Assembly (NCBI GenBank): GCA_903934875.1
Contig: CAIZPP010000053.1
Location: 1 to 49,360 of the forward strand
DNA length: 49,360 nt
Source: an uncultured Methylococcaceae bacterium
GTDB taxonomy: Bacteria; Pseudomonadota; Gammaproteobacteria; Methylococcales; Methylococcaceae
Reading direction: 5' to 3'
Shown: positions 10,032-18,781 of the stretch, in pieces
Layout of the letters: each line of letters opens with the position of its first letter
Numbering within the stretch: position 1 is the first letter of the stretch
Notes under the pieces: model-generated
Database searches by the model: none
Told to the model about the DNA's origin: nothing
The model's input: only the letters and a program-made list of their open reading frames with translations
Position numbers and translations under genes: made by a program

Positions 10032-12218
10032 TCACCCGGCACCGGCCTTGCCGTTTTCCGGTAGCCAACGGCGCAGCGTTTCGTAAAGGAGTGTAGGTTC
10101 GACCGGCTTGGGCAGATGGCCGTTCATGCCGGCCTCCATGCAGCGCTGCCGGTCTTCGGCGAACGCGTTGGCGGTCATGGCGAGGATGGGGATGGTCTTC
10201 CCGTTGTCCAGTGCTCTGATTTTACGGGTCGCCTCCACACCGTCCATCACCGGCATCTGCATATCCATTAGAATTAGGTCGTAATTTCCGCCCAGCATTT
10301 TTTCCAGCGCCTCGCCGCCGTGGTTGGCGATGTCCACGATAAAGCCTACGCTTTCCAGCAGATCCATCGCCACTTCCTGGTTGATCTCGTTGTCTTCCAC
10401 CAGCAGGATACGGCGTGTGCCCACACGGATAGGCGTATTGTCAGCTACGGTCGCATCCAGCTCTTGGGCGCTGCCGTGTTTCAGCCGTGCAGTAAACCAA
10501 AATGTGCTGCCTTGGCCGGGTGCGCTAACGACACCTGCATCTCCACCCATCAGGTGTGCCAGCCGTTTGGAAATGGACAGACCTAGGCCAGTCCCGCCGT
10601 ACTGGCGCGTAGTTGATCTTTGCGCCTGCTCGAATGCCTCGAATATCCGCGATTGTTGCTCATCATTGATGCCGATGCCGGTGTCCTCCACCTCGAAGCG
10701 CAACTCGACGCTTTCATCCTGCCCGGCCACCAGCAGTGCACGCAGGGTGATCCCGCCCTGTTGGGTAAACTTTACCGCATTGCTAAGGTAATTGAACAGT
10801 ATCTGTTTTATGCGCATCGGGTCGCCCAACAACGGCAAGGCACTAATGCGCGGATCGATTTCTTTTGTAAAGCGTAGATGTTTGGTCGCGGCGCGTTCGG
10901 CCATCATGCTGTAAACATGGTCGGTGAGGGCGGCAATGTTAATTGGCAGCTCCTCCAGGGCGAGGCGGCCGGCCTCCACTTTGGACAGGTCGAGGAGATC
11001 ATCAATGATGCCTAGCAAATGTTTGGCGGCGGCATTCACTTTGCCCAATTTATCTGTCTTTGAGGGGTTGGTTATATCGCCTTGCAGTAAATGGGTCAAA
11101 CCGATGATCGCATTCATCGGAGTGCGGATTTCGTGGCTCATATTGGCGAGGAATATACTTTTGGCCCGGTTGGCGGCTTCGGCGCCGGTCCTGGCAGCTT
11201 CCAATTCGGCTGCTGCTTGCTTGCGCTTGGTAATGTCGCGCATGAACGCCGCAAATTTTCCCTTAGAGGTCGGAAGGGACATGCTGACCTCAATCTCCAA
11301 CACCCGCCCATCCTTGCGACGATAGCGCGTCTCGAAACAATCGGCCCCCGCTTCCATAACACGCTTGAAGTGTGCCATGATTTCCTCTGGGCACCCGTTT
11401 TTTTCCCCGTCGTCGGAAATGCCCATGCAAAGCAGTTCGTCCCGGCTGTAACCGGTCATTTCACAGTAGGCCCGGTTGACATCCTCATAGCGCCCGTCCG
11501 CATCGCAAACCCAGAAGCCGTCCAAGGAGGCTTCAAGGATGGAGTGGTATTCCTGTTCGGACTCGGCGGCTTGGCGTCGGGAGCGCTCCAAAGCCAGCCC
11601 CACATAAGCGATATTGCTGACTATTGCGGTTAGTACGCCGACAAGGATGGTGGGACCACCCGTTATCGGACTCAGCGTACCGGGAACGGCCAACCCCCTT
11701 GTAAACGCGATGACAACCCATATCATGGTGCCAGCCGCAATCAAGTAAACCACGGCGATCCAACGGGCAGAGGAGCTTTGCTCTTGCTGCCCTAGGCGCC
11801 AAGCAAGAACAGCCAAGTAGGCCAACAAGCCACCGTAGACTGTATGGTTGAATTGCACCATGAGTAAAAGATTCTCCAATCCTAGGCGGATACCTTCATA
11901 ACCTAGCAGGAATGACAAGGCCACAACCGACATCCAGGCACAGCGCCAGGGTGCGCCCAAGTCAATGCGCAGTGACTGGATACGCATCATGATGTAAGCA
12001 AACAGCAAGAAATTGGGTAGCGGAAAGCTTGCCCACGTAGGAAGTTGGCCGCGAAAACTCAACAATACGAAGGCCACCGCTGCCAAAATGCCGCTGCCGC
12101 ACCATAATGCAATTGTTCTCGTATTGCGGCTTGCCAAGACAATCCATGTAATAATCGGCATAAGGAAATAGAGTAGGCCGAGAACTAGGAAAGCTGTGGG
12201 GGTGTGGAAGTTGGTCAC
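10032..12218 (-). CDS. Hybrid sensor histidine kinase with N-terminal membrane domain and PAS
   Basis: This 728-residue kinase has about seven hydrophobic helices over residues 1-210. A PAS domain follows at about 220-345 ([20 protein letters not shown], ending in DITKRK). Next come a dimerisation/phosphoacceptor region with His near 362 ([12 protein letters not shown]) and an ATPase domain with DTGIGI and [12 protein letters not shown]-terminal receiver has [10 protein letters not shown] and the phosphoacceptor Asp near 652 in [13 protein letters not shown]. It starts at GTG, with GAGAG about nine bases upstream. It is orphan: no response regulator with an output domain lies nearby. It follows the copper ATPase operon on the same strand, separated by a 123-bp palindromic element. 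The signal it senses is unknown. Confidence 0.92.
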   Translation of the reverse strand: MTNFHTPTAFLVLGLLYFLMPIITWIVLASRNTRTIALWCGSGILAAVAFVLLSFRGQLPTWASFPLPNFLLFAYIMMRIQSLRIDLGAPWRCAWMSVVALSFLLGYEGIRLGLENLLLMVQFNHTVYGGLLAYLAVLAWRLGQQEQSSSARWIAVVYLIAAGTMIWVVIAFTRGLAVPGTLSPITGGPTILVGVLTAIVSNIAYVGLALERSRRQAAESEQEYHSILEASLDGFWVCDADGRYEDVNRAYCEMTGYSRDELLCMGISDDGEKNGCPEEIMAHFKRVMEAGADCFETRYRRKDGRVLEIEVSMSLPTSKGKFAAFMRDITKRKQAAAELEAARTGAEAANRAKSIFLANMSHEIRTPMNAIIGLTHLLQGDITNPSKTDKLGKVNAAAKHLLGIIDDLLDLSKVEAGRLALEELPINIAALTDHVYSMMAERAATKHLRFTKEIDPRISALPLLGDPMRIKQILFNYLSNAVKFTQQGGITLRALLVAGQDESVELRFEVEDTGIGINDEQQSRIFEAFEQAQRSTTRQYGGTGLGLSISKRLAHLMGGDAGVVSAPGQGSTFWFTARLKHGSAQELDATVADNTPIRVGTRRILLVEDNEINQEVAMDLLESVGFIVDIANHGGEALEKMLGGNYDLILMDMQMPVMDGVEATRKIRALDNGKTIPILAMTANAFAEDRQRCMEAGMNGHLPKPVEPTLLYETLRRWLPENGKAGAG

Positions 12219-12230
12219 GCTTGGACTCTC

Positions 12231-12353
12231 AACAGCGTTTTCAACATCAAAGAGTTACTTGATAGTGGGTATTGTTGCGCATGTCATTTTGCTAACTTGG
12301 GGGTTAACAGAATATCATTTATTTAGTTATGTTTGAAAGATGAAAACGCTGTA
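12231..12353. repeat. 123-bp outer-shell element with 29-bp inverted ends
   Basis: The left end (12231-12259, AACAGCGTTTTCAACATC then AAAGAGTTACT) and right end (12325-12353, ending GATGAAAACGCTGTA) are inverted 29-bp repeats. The bases TTGATAGTGGG just inside the left end recur at 43783-43793. It sits 12 bp upstream of the sensor kinase start and 17 bp downstream of the ATPase stop, so it fills this intergenic gap. Confidence 0.85.
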
Positions 12354-12370
12354 AACCGAACTTGTCTAGT

Positions 12371-14827
12371 TTATTTCTGCTGCAAGCGCAAGGAATTCAA
12401 CACCACCGAAACCGAACTCATCGCCATTGCGGCGGAGGCGATCATCGGGTTGAGTTTGCCTAGCGCGGCGACGGGGATGGCGACGATGTTGTAGCCGAAG
12501 GCCCAGAACAGATTCTGGCGGATCACGCGGATTGTAAAGCCACTTAACTGCATGGCCTCGGCGGCTTTGGCGATATCGCCACCGACTAGGGTGAGGTCGG
12601 CGGTTTGCAGCGCCACGTCGGCACCGCCGCCTATCGCCAGGCTGACATCGGCGGCGGCCAGCGCGGGCGCGTCGTTGATGCCGTCGCCTATCATGCCGAC
12701 TTTTTCGCCTTGGGCCTGCAAAGCATGGATGATGGCCAGTTTGTCTTCAGGCCGGGCTTGGGCGATGACTTGGCCGATCCCGACTTGTTTGGCGATGTAA
12801 TGGGCTGCTGCTTGCACATCGCCGGTTGCCATCAGCGTTTTGACGCCCAGCGCATGGAGTTGGGCGATGGCCTCGCGGGCATTTTCCCGGGCCTTGTCGG
12901 CGATGCCGAAAAGCGCCGCGATTTTGCCGTCCGCCGCCATGTACACCGGGGTTTTGCCTTGCGTTCCGAGTTCGGCGGCAATGGCTTCCGCCTTGCCTAG
13001 CTTGATGCCTTGTTCCTCCAGCCAGTGGCGGTTGCCGATGAACAGGATGCGCTTGCCGACTTGGGCGCGTACACCCCGCCCAGGCTCGCTCTGGAAGGCT
13101 GCGGGTTCGTCCAAATGCAGGCCCAGTTCGCGGGCATGGGCAAGGATGGCTTTGCCGAGGAAATGCTCGGAATGGGACTCTGCCGCGCCCGCCAAAGCCA
13201 GTATTTTGTCATCCGGCAGGCGGGACAGATTGACCAAGTCGGTGACTTGGGGTTTGCCTTCGGTGATGGTGCCGGTCTTGTCGAAGACCATCGCGGTGAG
13301 TTTCGAGGCCATTTCCAGGCTTTCGCCGTTGCGGATGAAGATGCCCCGCTTGGCGGCCTGGCCGGTGCCGACCATGATCGCCGCCGGGGTCGCCAAGCCC
13401 AACGCGCAGGGGCAGGCGATGAGCAATACGGTGATGGATGCGCCGAAGGCAAAGCCGGCGCTAGCCCCCGCCGCCAGCCAGCCTAAAAAGGTGAGGGCGG
13501 AAACACCCATGACCGCCGGCACGAAAACGGCGGAGACTTGATCGACCATTTTTTGAATGGGCAATTTGCCGGTTTGGGCCTGGTCGACCATCCGCACGAT
13601 GCCGGACAGCACGGTGTCTGCCCCTATGGCGGTGGCGCGTAGGTGCAGTGCGCCGTTGCCGTTGATGCAGCCGCCAGTCACGCTCTGCCCGATTTCCTTG
13701 ACCACCGGCATAGACTCACCGGTAATCATGGATTCGTCCACTGTGGACAGGCCATAGGCCACTATGCCGTCGGTGGGGATGCGTTCGCCGGGCCGCACCA
13801 GCAGCAGGTCGCCTACCACCACGTCATCTATGGCTAGGGTGAGTTCCGCGCCGTCGCGCAATACATTGGCGGTCTGCGGTTGCAGGGCGATCAGTCTGCG
13901 GATTGCTTCGTGGGCTTGTCCCTTGGCCCGTTCGTCCAAATAACGGCCCAGTAACACAAAGGCGACAATCGCGGCGGCGGCTTCGAAGTAAAATTCCCGC
14001 TTTCCCCGCAACAGCGAAACCACGCTATAGGCAAAGGCGGAACCTACGCCCAAGGCCACCAGGCTATCCATATTCGCCGTGCCTTGCCTCGCCAGCTTGG
14101 CGGCTTTGACAAAGAAGGGCCGCCCGCTCCACAAAACCACTGGGGCAGTGAGGAGTAACTCGATCAGTCCCACCCTGGGGGTATGGGCGGCGATCATGCC
14201 TAGCACAATAGCGGGGGCGCTGAACAAGCTGGCCCACAACAGCCGCTTGCGGGCTTGCTCTATGCGCAGGTTTTCCCGCTCCAGTTGCAAGCGCCGTTGC
14301 GCCAAACTGTCCAGGGAATGGGCGCGGTAGCCAATCCCGCCCAATTTGCCGTGCAGGGTCTCGCGATCCATCCGCGCCCGCACCGTTGCGGTTTCTGTGG
14401 CGTAATTGACCGTTGCATCCACCACGCGGGGGTCGCGCCGCAGGACCATCTCGATCAGCAGGGCGCATGATGCACAGCTCATGCCTTCGACGGCGAGATT
14501 GAAGTCCTGTTCGGGGTGGCCTCCATCCTGTTCGGCGGCGGCTTTTTGGAACGGCGAGGCATTGCCCAGGTTACCCAGTACCGCATCCAGCAGGGCGAGC
14601 AGCTTTGGCTTCGGGAGGCTATGCGGGTCGAACCATACCACTACGGAACCCAATTCGGCAGTCAGCCTGACATGGCGGATGGCCGGATGTTTGCGCAGCA
14701 GAATCTCGTATAGGTAAGCCCGTTCTGATTGTTTGCGCAGGCTAGGGGCGAGGATGCGGACACGCCGCCGGGTCTGGTGTGCGACTGTGCAATGCCTTAG
14801 CGTAGGAGTGGCCGGCCGGGTGTCCAT
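12371..14827 (-). CDS. Copper-type P1B ATPase (CopA-like)
   Basis: This 818-residue inner-membrane pump uses ATP to move Cu(I) out of the cytoplasm. An N-terminal HMA-like fold without CxxC (residues 10-80) precedes a true HMA domain with GMSCASC near 115. Then come the TGES actuator loop, the CPC metal site (IACPCALG, near 471), the phosphorylated Asp516 in DKTGT and GDGINDAPAL. TM7 carries YN and TM8 carries MAMSSVSVV, the residues linked to Cu(I) selectivity. The nucleotide-binding HP motif, normally SEHPL, reads SEHFLG here, so the proline is lost. The gene starts six bases after the stop of the HMA-like membrane protein gene, with no obvious Shine-Dalgarno, suggesting translational coupling. 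Confidence 0.93.
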   Translation of the reverse strand: MDTRPATPTLRHCTVAHQTRRRVRILAPSLRKQSERAYLYEILLRKHPAIRHVRLTAELGSVVVWFDPHSLPKPKLLALLDAVLGNLGNASPFQKAAAEQDGGHPEQDFNLAVEGMSCASCALLIEMVLRRDPRVVDATVNYATETATVRARMDRETLHGKLGGIGYRAHSLDSLAQRRLQLERENLRIEQARKRLLWASLFSAPAIVLGMIAAHTPRVGLIELLLTAPVVLWSGRPFFVKAAKLARQGTANMDSLVALGVGSAFAYSVVSLLRGKREFYFEAAAAIVAFVLLGRYLDERAKGQAHEAIRRLIALQPQTANVLRDGAELTLAIDDVVVGDLLLVRPGERIPTDGIVAYGLSTVDESMITGESMPVVKEIGQSVTGGCINGNGALHLRATAIGADTVLSGIVRMVDQAQTGKLPIQKMVDQVSAVFVPAVMGVSALTFLGWLAAGASAGFAFGASITVLLIACPCALGLATPAAIMVGTGQAAKRGIFIRNGESLEMASKLTAMVFDKTGTITEGKPQVTDLVNLSRLPDDKILALAGAAESHSEHFLGKAILAHARELGLHLDEPAAFQSEPGRGVRAQVGKRILFIGNRHWLEEQGIKLGKAEAIAAELGTQGKTPVYMAADGKIAALFGIADKARENAREAIAQLHALGVKTLMATGDVQAAAHYIAKQVGIGQVIAQARPEDKLAIIHALQAQGEKVGMIGDGINDAPALAAADVSLAIGGGADVALQTADLTLVGGDIAKAAEAMQLSGFTIRVIRQNLFWAFGYNIVAIPVAALGKLNPMIASAAMAMSSVSVVLNSLRLQQK

Positions 14828-14833
14828 GAGGCA

Positions 14834-15418
14834 TTATTTTTTTGGTTTTTTGGAGCGGACGAGCAGGAAAATCATATAGATCGTTGCCATCCACTCGGAG
14901 CGGTATTGCCACGGGTTCCTAATCCAGTGGCTCATGATCAAGTGCCAATGCAATTTAATCAAATACAGCACGAGGATGTCGGTGAAAAATTCGATGGCAA
15001 ATTTTTCTTGCTCCGGGGTCAACAAGGGCGCGGCTTTGCCTGCGCTACGCGTGACTATCCCCAGCGCGGTGATGGTTTCCCTAGCCTCCTGGTATTTGGC
15101 TTGCAGCCAGCCCGGCGGGTCTTGCTGCCCCTCCTGCATGGCAATGCCGCCGCCGCAACAGGCTGGTTGCGCCTCAATGCTGTCCAAGGCATCGAATAAG
15201 GCGCGGGCGACCGCTTTGAATTGGGTTACCCCCTCGACATAGCGGATGGAGAGTTTTCCTTGTCGCCGGTGCAGATCGACACGATAGACACCTTCGGCCT
15301 GTTTTAGCTGCGTTTCCAGTCGTTGCGCTGCTAGGGGCGCGCACAGTTCCGGCGGAACGGCAAAGCGCACATGTCCCTCGGCGCGGTAACGGAGAAGAAT
15401 TTGTTTGGCGATGGACAT
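14834..15418 (-). CDS. HMA-like domain membrane protein of the copper operon
   Basis: This 194-residue protein has an N-terminal region (about 10-85) with the length and pattern of an HMA-like ferredoxin fold, but no CxxC. The segments VRFAVPPELC and LSIRYVEGV resemble the N-terminus of the adjacent ATPase. A CC-GGG motif lies near residue 88. The C-terminal part has one or two hydrophobic helices (FFTDILVLYLIKLHWHLIM and MATIYMIFLLV) and a Lys-rich tail, so it is probably inner-membrane. It is the middle gene of a three-gene operon, with spacings of 5 and 6 bp. A role in delivering or sensing metal for the ATPase is inferred from context; I do not recognise a characterised homologue. Confidence 0.72.
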   Translation of the reverse strand: MSIAKQILLRYRAEGHVRFAVPPELCAPLAAQRLETQLKQAEGVYRVDLHRRQGKLSIRYVEGVTQFKAVARALFDALDSIEAQPACCGGGIAMQEGQQDPPGWLQAKYQEARETITALGIVTRSAGKAAPLLTPEQEKFAIEFFTDILVLYLIKLHWHLIMSHWIRNPWQYRSEWMATIYMIFLLVRSKKPKK

Positions 15419-15423
15419 CGGGC

Positions 15424-15822
15424 TTATAGGTTTTCGGGGTCTTGGCTTTCCGCCACAATGTCCTCAAGGTTTTCCCGCTGTTGCAACACGAAGTCCTTGC
15501 CTTTTTCCGCCGCCCGGTTGGCCGACTCGATAATTTCTTTGCGGTATTTGTGTACGGTGTAACCTACCGCGACACCTAAGCCGAACAGCACCAAAGGATG
15601 CCGGATAACTTTGCCTAAGAATGAACGGCCCGCCGGGGCTCTGGCCGTTGCAACGGCTCCCGTCGCTGCGACCCCTTTGGCCACATTATGGAAGGAAAGC
15701 GCTGCCGGGGCGGCATGGGCTATTAAGGCTTGTCCGGCAGCCGCGTGGTGGTGGGCTGCTTGGGCCGCGTGTTTGCCTGCTTCCACCGCGCTGCTGGCGG
15801 CGGCTCCGTGTACATGTGCCAT
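15424..15822 (-). CDS. His/Ala-rich small membrane protein, first gene of copper operon
   Basis: This 132-residue protein has an Ala/His-rich N-terminus with a metal-binding look (MAHVHG, then AAHHHAAAG). One hydrophobic helix follows (HPLVLFGLGVAVGYTV), then a charged helical tail (about 90-132) like the YtxH-type layout. A good AGAGG Shine-Dalgarno precedes ATG at 15822, and the next gene follows after 5 bp. Its position as leader of the P1B-ATPase operon suggests metal binding or an accessory role at the membrane. That is inference, and no characterised family is recognised. Confidence 0.72.
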   Translation of the reverse strand: MAHVHGAAASSAVEAGKHAAQAAHHHAAAGQALIAHAAPAALSFHNVAKGVAATGAVATARAPAGRSFLGKVIRHPLVLFGLGVAVGYTVHKYRKEIIESANRAAEKGKDFVLQQRENLEDIVAESQDPENL

Positions 15823-15901
15823 GATTAACCTCTATTATGTTGGTTTGGGACAAATTGGAAAGTAAGGGTTCATAAGTTTTTAACCACTAGTAAATAAGGC
15901 G

Positions 15902-15996
15902 TAACCGTTCGCCCTGAGCGAAGTGGGAGGATGGACGGTTAGCCACTCATGGTTCGACCCTTCGGCAAGCTCAGGACTCACCACGAACGGCTTAAC
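15902..15996. repeat. Palindrome of the CGTTCG...CGAACGG class, copy 1
   Basis: Related arms GTAACCGTTCGCCCTGAGCG and GCTCAGGACTCACCACGAAC flank the central GGTTCGACCCTTCGGCAAGC. Relatives lie at 19538-19634 and 25729-25802. It lies between the copper operon and the metal-binding domain gene. Confidence 0.75.
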
Positions 15997-16052
15997 CTCC
16001 TGCCAGCCAAAAAGTTAAAAATTATATGGTCGCCTACTTATGGGAATAGGCA

Positions 16053-16250
16053 TCAACTATTTCCAGTTTCGCCTAGGGTGAAGGCGCTATCCCCCTCTGC
16101 TAGAATTTCTCCTTCATGCAGCATTTGGTAAATGCCTTGGCACCCCTCGCAGCAAAACTGTTTTCGCCCATGGGTCGTATGCAGGGTAAAATCAGGGCTT
16201 GCGACAGGCAAGCCGCACAGGTCGCAGGCTTTGTGGAGTTTTTCAGTCAT
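16053..16250 (-). CDS. Free-standing P-type ATPase metal-binding domain protein
   Basis: This 65-residue protein resembles the putative metal-binding domain normally found at the N-terminus of CcoI/FixI-type copper ATPases. It has CDLCGLPV at residues 9-16 and QFCCEGCQGIYQML at about 31-44, giving five cysteines that could bind copper or zinc. There is no signal peptide or helix, so it is cytoplasmic. It lies on the same strand as the copper ATPase operon, about 230 bp upstream of it. The CopA-like pump in that operon lacks this domain, so it might serve as a separate metal donor. That pairing is inference; the domain call is strong. Confidence 0.85.
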   Translation of the reverse strand: MTEKLHKACDLCGLPVASPDFTLHTTHGRKQFCCEGCQGIYQMLHEGEILAEGDSAFTLGETGNS

Positions 16251-16392
16251 CTCTAGGGTCAGGCGATTTGTTAAATTGCTCTATTATCTCGTATCCTTAA
16301 CCTAGTGGATAGATATATTTTTTACACTGCCAGCAGTTTTCATGTTGGCTTACATGAGTATAGGGCGCTGCGATAGTAAAGCAACATTGAAC

Positions 16393-16427
16393 TCCCTCGC
16401 CCTCCGGGAGAGGGTTGGGGTGAGGGC
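16393..16427. repeat. Short CCCTCGCCCTC / GAGGGTTGGGG palindrome
   Basis: CCCTCGCCCTCCGGGAGAG is followed by GGTTGGGGTGAGGGC, a compact hairpin of a kind common between bacterial genes. The rest of the 218-bp gap 16251-16468 shows nothing else I can name. Confidence 0.6.
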
Positions 16428-16468
16428 AAACCGAATGCGGTAGATTTGGCGCGATAACACCGCAACGC

Positions 16469-16705
16469 TCAATGGCAAGCAAAGGTGGTGGTGGCGGCTT
16501 CGTCCCCGCTGCTCGAACCGCCTAAGGCTCGGTTTGACGCTTTCATCAGCGCAATCCGCAAGGCACCTGTGATGCTCGGACCTACTCCAAAAGAAGCGGC
16601 GAGGGCTGGAACTAAGATCAGGGAAGCGAAGGCTAGGCCCGTCCCCAATGCGAGGGAGCCTGAGTTTTTACGCGGCGCGGCAACAGCAATTTGATTGGTA
16701 TTCAT
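16469..16705 (-). CDS. Possible small membrane protein, hypothetical
   Basis: A 78-residue reading frame starts at ATG 16705 (MNTNQIAVAA) and has one hydrophobic segment (ALGTGLAFASLILVPALAA) and an Ala/Ser/Thr-rich tail. An upstream ATG at 16762 would add 19 residues. There is no convincing Shine-Dalgarno and no family I recognise. It follows the orientation of the copper genes. It may be real, because the hydrophobic pattern is coherent, but it could be a chance ORF. Confidence 0.35.
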   Translation of the reverse strand: MNTNQIAVAAPRKNSGSLALGTGLAFASLILVPALAASFGVGPSITGALRIALMKASNRALGGSSSGDEAATTTFACH

Positions 16706-16956
16706 AGGCAAGCTCGTCCAGTGGGTGGGCGTTATTGGGGAAACAGGCCATTTACTATTCATATTTCACGCCAACCATGCAAGTCAATGATATTTGTATA
16801 TTTAACACCGATGTTGCGGCTGAGTTGAAGTGTGTGCATGGCATATGACGCATTGAGCTGTGTGATATGACACAGCGCAAGGGTTTGATGCCTGCTTGGG
16901 GTCAGCCCGTAGTACCGCCTGCGGCGGGAAAAAACCGTAAAGATCGGCTAAAGCCA

Positions 16957-17158
16957 GCAATTCTCATTTTGAGCCAAGGCTTGAAAAATAGCCCGTCATT
17001 CCGGTCATGGATGCCGGAATCCAGCGTCCAAGGATGGCAAGCCGTAATCTTGCACATAGCTGAATCAGGCACTTATAAACTTGATGCGCTACCGTCCATG
17101 GCCTGGATTTCGGCATCCCTGCCGAAATGACGACGTTCTAGCCAAAATGAGAATTGCT
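16957..17158. repeat. 200-bp element with AGCAATTCTCATTTTG ends, copy 1
   Basis: The outer inverted ends are AGCAATTCTCATTTTG and CAAAATGAGAATTGCT. Inside is a second inverted pair: CCGTCATTCCGGTCATGGAT...CCAGCGTCCAAGGATGGCAA against the matching CCATGGCCTGGATTTCGGCA...GAAATGACG half. A close relative lies at 25251-25439. It occupies the middle of the 565-bp gene-free stretch 16763-17327; the rest shows only the short element at 17261-17300. Confidence 0.8.
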
Positions 17159-17260
17159 GGGCTAAAGCTGGGGCTACGGGTGGCTTTTTTGAAAGGCGTG
17201 AATTTTGCATACAGAATGAGATATCTGGGTATTTTATCCCCCAAAGAGTTTTACTCATTG

Positions 17261-17300
17261 CTGTTACGCATCGGTGTAGGCTACGGCTGCGTAACATCAG
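17261..17300. repeat. Minimal 40-bp inner-shell element
   Basis: A left end CTGTTACGCA, missing two bases, and a perfect right end TGCGTAACATCAG flank only 17 bp (17271-17287), which contain GTAGGCTAC. This is the smallest cargo of the family in the window. It ends 27 bp before the TauE-like gene. Confidence 0.75.
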
Positions 17301-17327
17301 TTACTCAATTTCATCCATAATATTCTT

Positions 17328-18530
17328 GTGAAGCCCAGCAAAAACCAATCCCAACCCCGTTTTTCCATTCGCTTGCGAGTTGCGCTAAGACGCCTGTTGG
17401 CATTTCTATTTGGGATTGCCGGCATCGCTTTGATCGTTTACTTGGATGCGCGTCTGCGTTCCAATACCAGCCTTCCCGAATTGAGCCTGGATATGAGTTC
17501 GGGTTTGCTATTCGCCGTCGGTTTTTTGACGGGATTCCACTGCGTGGGGATGTGCGGCGCACTGGTGCTAGGCTATGCCACCAAATCGGCCGCCACTGGC
17601 AAGCTCCGCTACGGCGGACATTTGCTCTATGGTTTGGGCAAAGTTATTTCCTATACTGTGATCGGTGCCTGCTTTGGCCTGATGGGGGCTGTCATCGCCT
17701 TCACCCCCCAAGTGCGTGGCATGGTGGGCATAGTCGCCGGTGTGTTTCTATTGCTGTTCGGCTTGAGTATGCTCAATGTCTGGCCACAGTTGCGCAACTT
17801 CCGCATTAAAACGCCCCCAGCCTTGTTGCGCTTCATCGCTACGCAGGCGCGCAAATACGGGCACCCCTTCGTGATTGGCTTGCTAAATGGGCTGATGGTC
17901 ATCTGCGGACCCCTGCAAGCCATGTATGTGATGGCGGCGGGAACCGGCAGCGCGTTGGAGGGGGCTAAGCTGATGCTGGTGTTTGGCTTGGGCACACTAC
18001 CTGTGATGTTGGGCTTTGGCCTGTTGACGAGCTTGGCATCGGCATCGCTGGCCCCGAAAATTATCCGCTTTTCCGGGGCTATCGTCGTGGCTTTAGGCGC
18101 TATTATGCTGAATCGGGGATTGCTGTTGAGCGGGGCGGAATACGACTTCACCAGCGGTCTGGCCTGGGTTTCTGCGCAATTGCGCGACCAGACAGGGCTT
18201 GATATGTCCACGCCAGTGATGGGCTATCGGTCTGTAGAGATGTCATTCAGCGACGGAGACAAGAAACCAGCGCAAATCGTGTTGCAAAAAGGCGTACCGG
18301 TAAAATGGAAAATCCACAACGATAAACCGCAATCCTGTGTCACTGGCATAGTGGTGCCCAAGCTGGGATTGGATGTCCCGCTGAAGAAAGGCGAGCAAAT
18401 CATCGAGTTTACCCCGCAGCAGGAAGGGCTGATCACCTGGACCTGCACCATGGGCATGACCACTGGGAGTTTTTTGGTCGTTGACAAAGACAAAAAACCG
18501 GGCGAGGTTAAGGCAAGTAAAGAAAAATAG
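17328..18530 (+). CDS. TauE/SafE- or DsbD-like membrane protein fused to a cupredoxin domain
   Basis: The 400 residues fall into two parts. Residues about 20-270 are a polytopic membrane region. Its hallmark GFLTGFHCVGMCGALVLGY is seen in the TauE-like/UreH-like group involved in copper and cytochrome oxidase supply. Residues about 300-390 form a cupredoxin-like domain with candidate copper ligands: His in WKIHNDKPQSC, Cys in QSCVTG, and Cys plus Met in TWTCTMGMTTG. The domain probably faces the periplasm. The start is GTG at 17328; no ATG lies before the conserved core. It is on the strand opposite the copper ATPase operon and supports a copper-handling neighbourhood. Transport direction cannot be told. 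Confidence 0.85.
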   Translation: MKPSKNQSQPRFSIRLRVALRRLLAFLFGIAGIALIVYLDARLRSNTSLPELSLDMSSGLLFAVGFLTGFHCVGMCGALVLGYATKSAATGKLRYGGHLLYGLGKVISYTVIGACFGLMGAVIAFTPQVRGMVGIVAGVFLLLFGLSMLNVWPQLRNFRIKTPPALLRFIATQARKYGHPFVIGLLNGLMVICGPLQAMYVMAAGTGSALEGAKLMLVFGLGTLPVMLGFGLLTSLASASLAPKIIRFSGAIVVALGAIMLNRGLLLSGAEYDFTSGLAWVSAQLRDQTGLDMSTPVMGYRSVEMSFSDGDKKPAQIVLQKGVPVKWKIHNDKPQSCVTGIVVPKLGLDVPLKKGEQIIEFTPQQEGLITWTCTMGMTTGSFLVVDKDKKPGEVKASKEK

Positions 18531-18538
18531 CCTTGTAG

Positions 18539-18555
18539 GGTGCGCATCGCGCACC
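18539..18555 (+). other. GGTGCGC hairpin after the TauE-cupredoxin gene
   Basis: GGTGCGC and GCGCACC pair around ATC, nine bases after the stop. There is no T-run. It shares its sequence with the tandem array that follows, so it is more likely repeat-derived than a dedicated terminator. Confidence 0.45.
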
Positions 18556-18619
18556 ATCAACAGATGCTGGCAATACCACCGACCTTGATTATTGCGACAC
18601 AATCGCTGATGTTGCAAAC

Positions 18620-18781
18620 TCCGTCGAATTAACCGGCATCGCAAACGGTGCGTAATGCGCACCCTACGATGGCTCCGCCGAATTAACCGGCATCGCAAAC
18701 GGTGCGCAATGCGCACCCTACGATGGCTCCGTCGAATTAACCGGCATCGCAAACGGTGAGCAATGCGCACCCTACGATGGC
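18620..18781. repeat. Three 54-bp tandem repeats
   Basis: Exact 54-bp periods (18620-18673, 18674-18727, 18728-18781) differ by only one to three bases. Each holds TCCGTCGAATTAACCGGCAT and the hairpin GGTGCGYAATGCGCACC. The array ends at the base before the stop codon of the dioxygenase remnant. There are no spacers, so it is not a CRISPR array. Confidence 0.93.

Noticed and set aside
18620-18781. Possible CRISPR array
   Set aside because: The three units are contiguous 54-bp copies with no spacers between them, and no cas gene is present.
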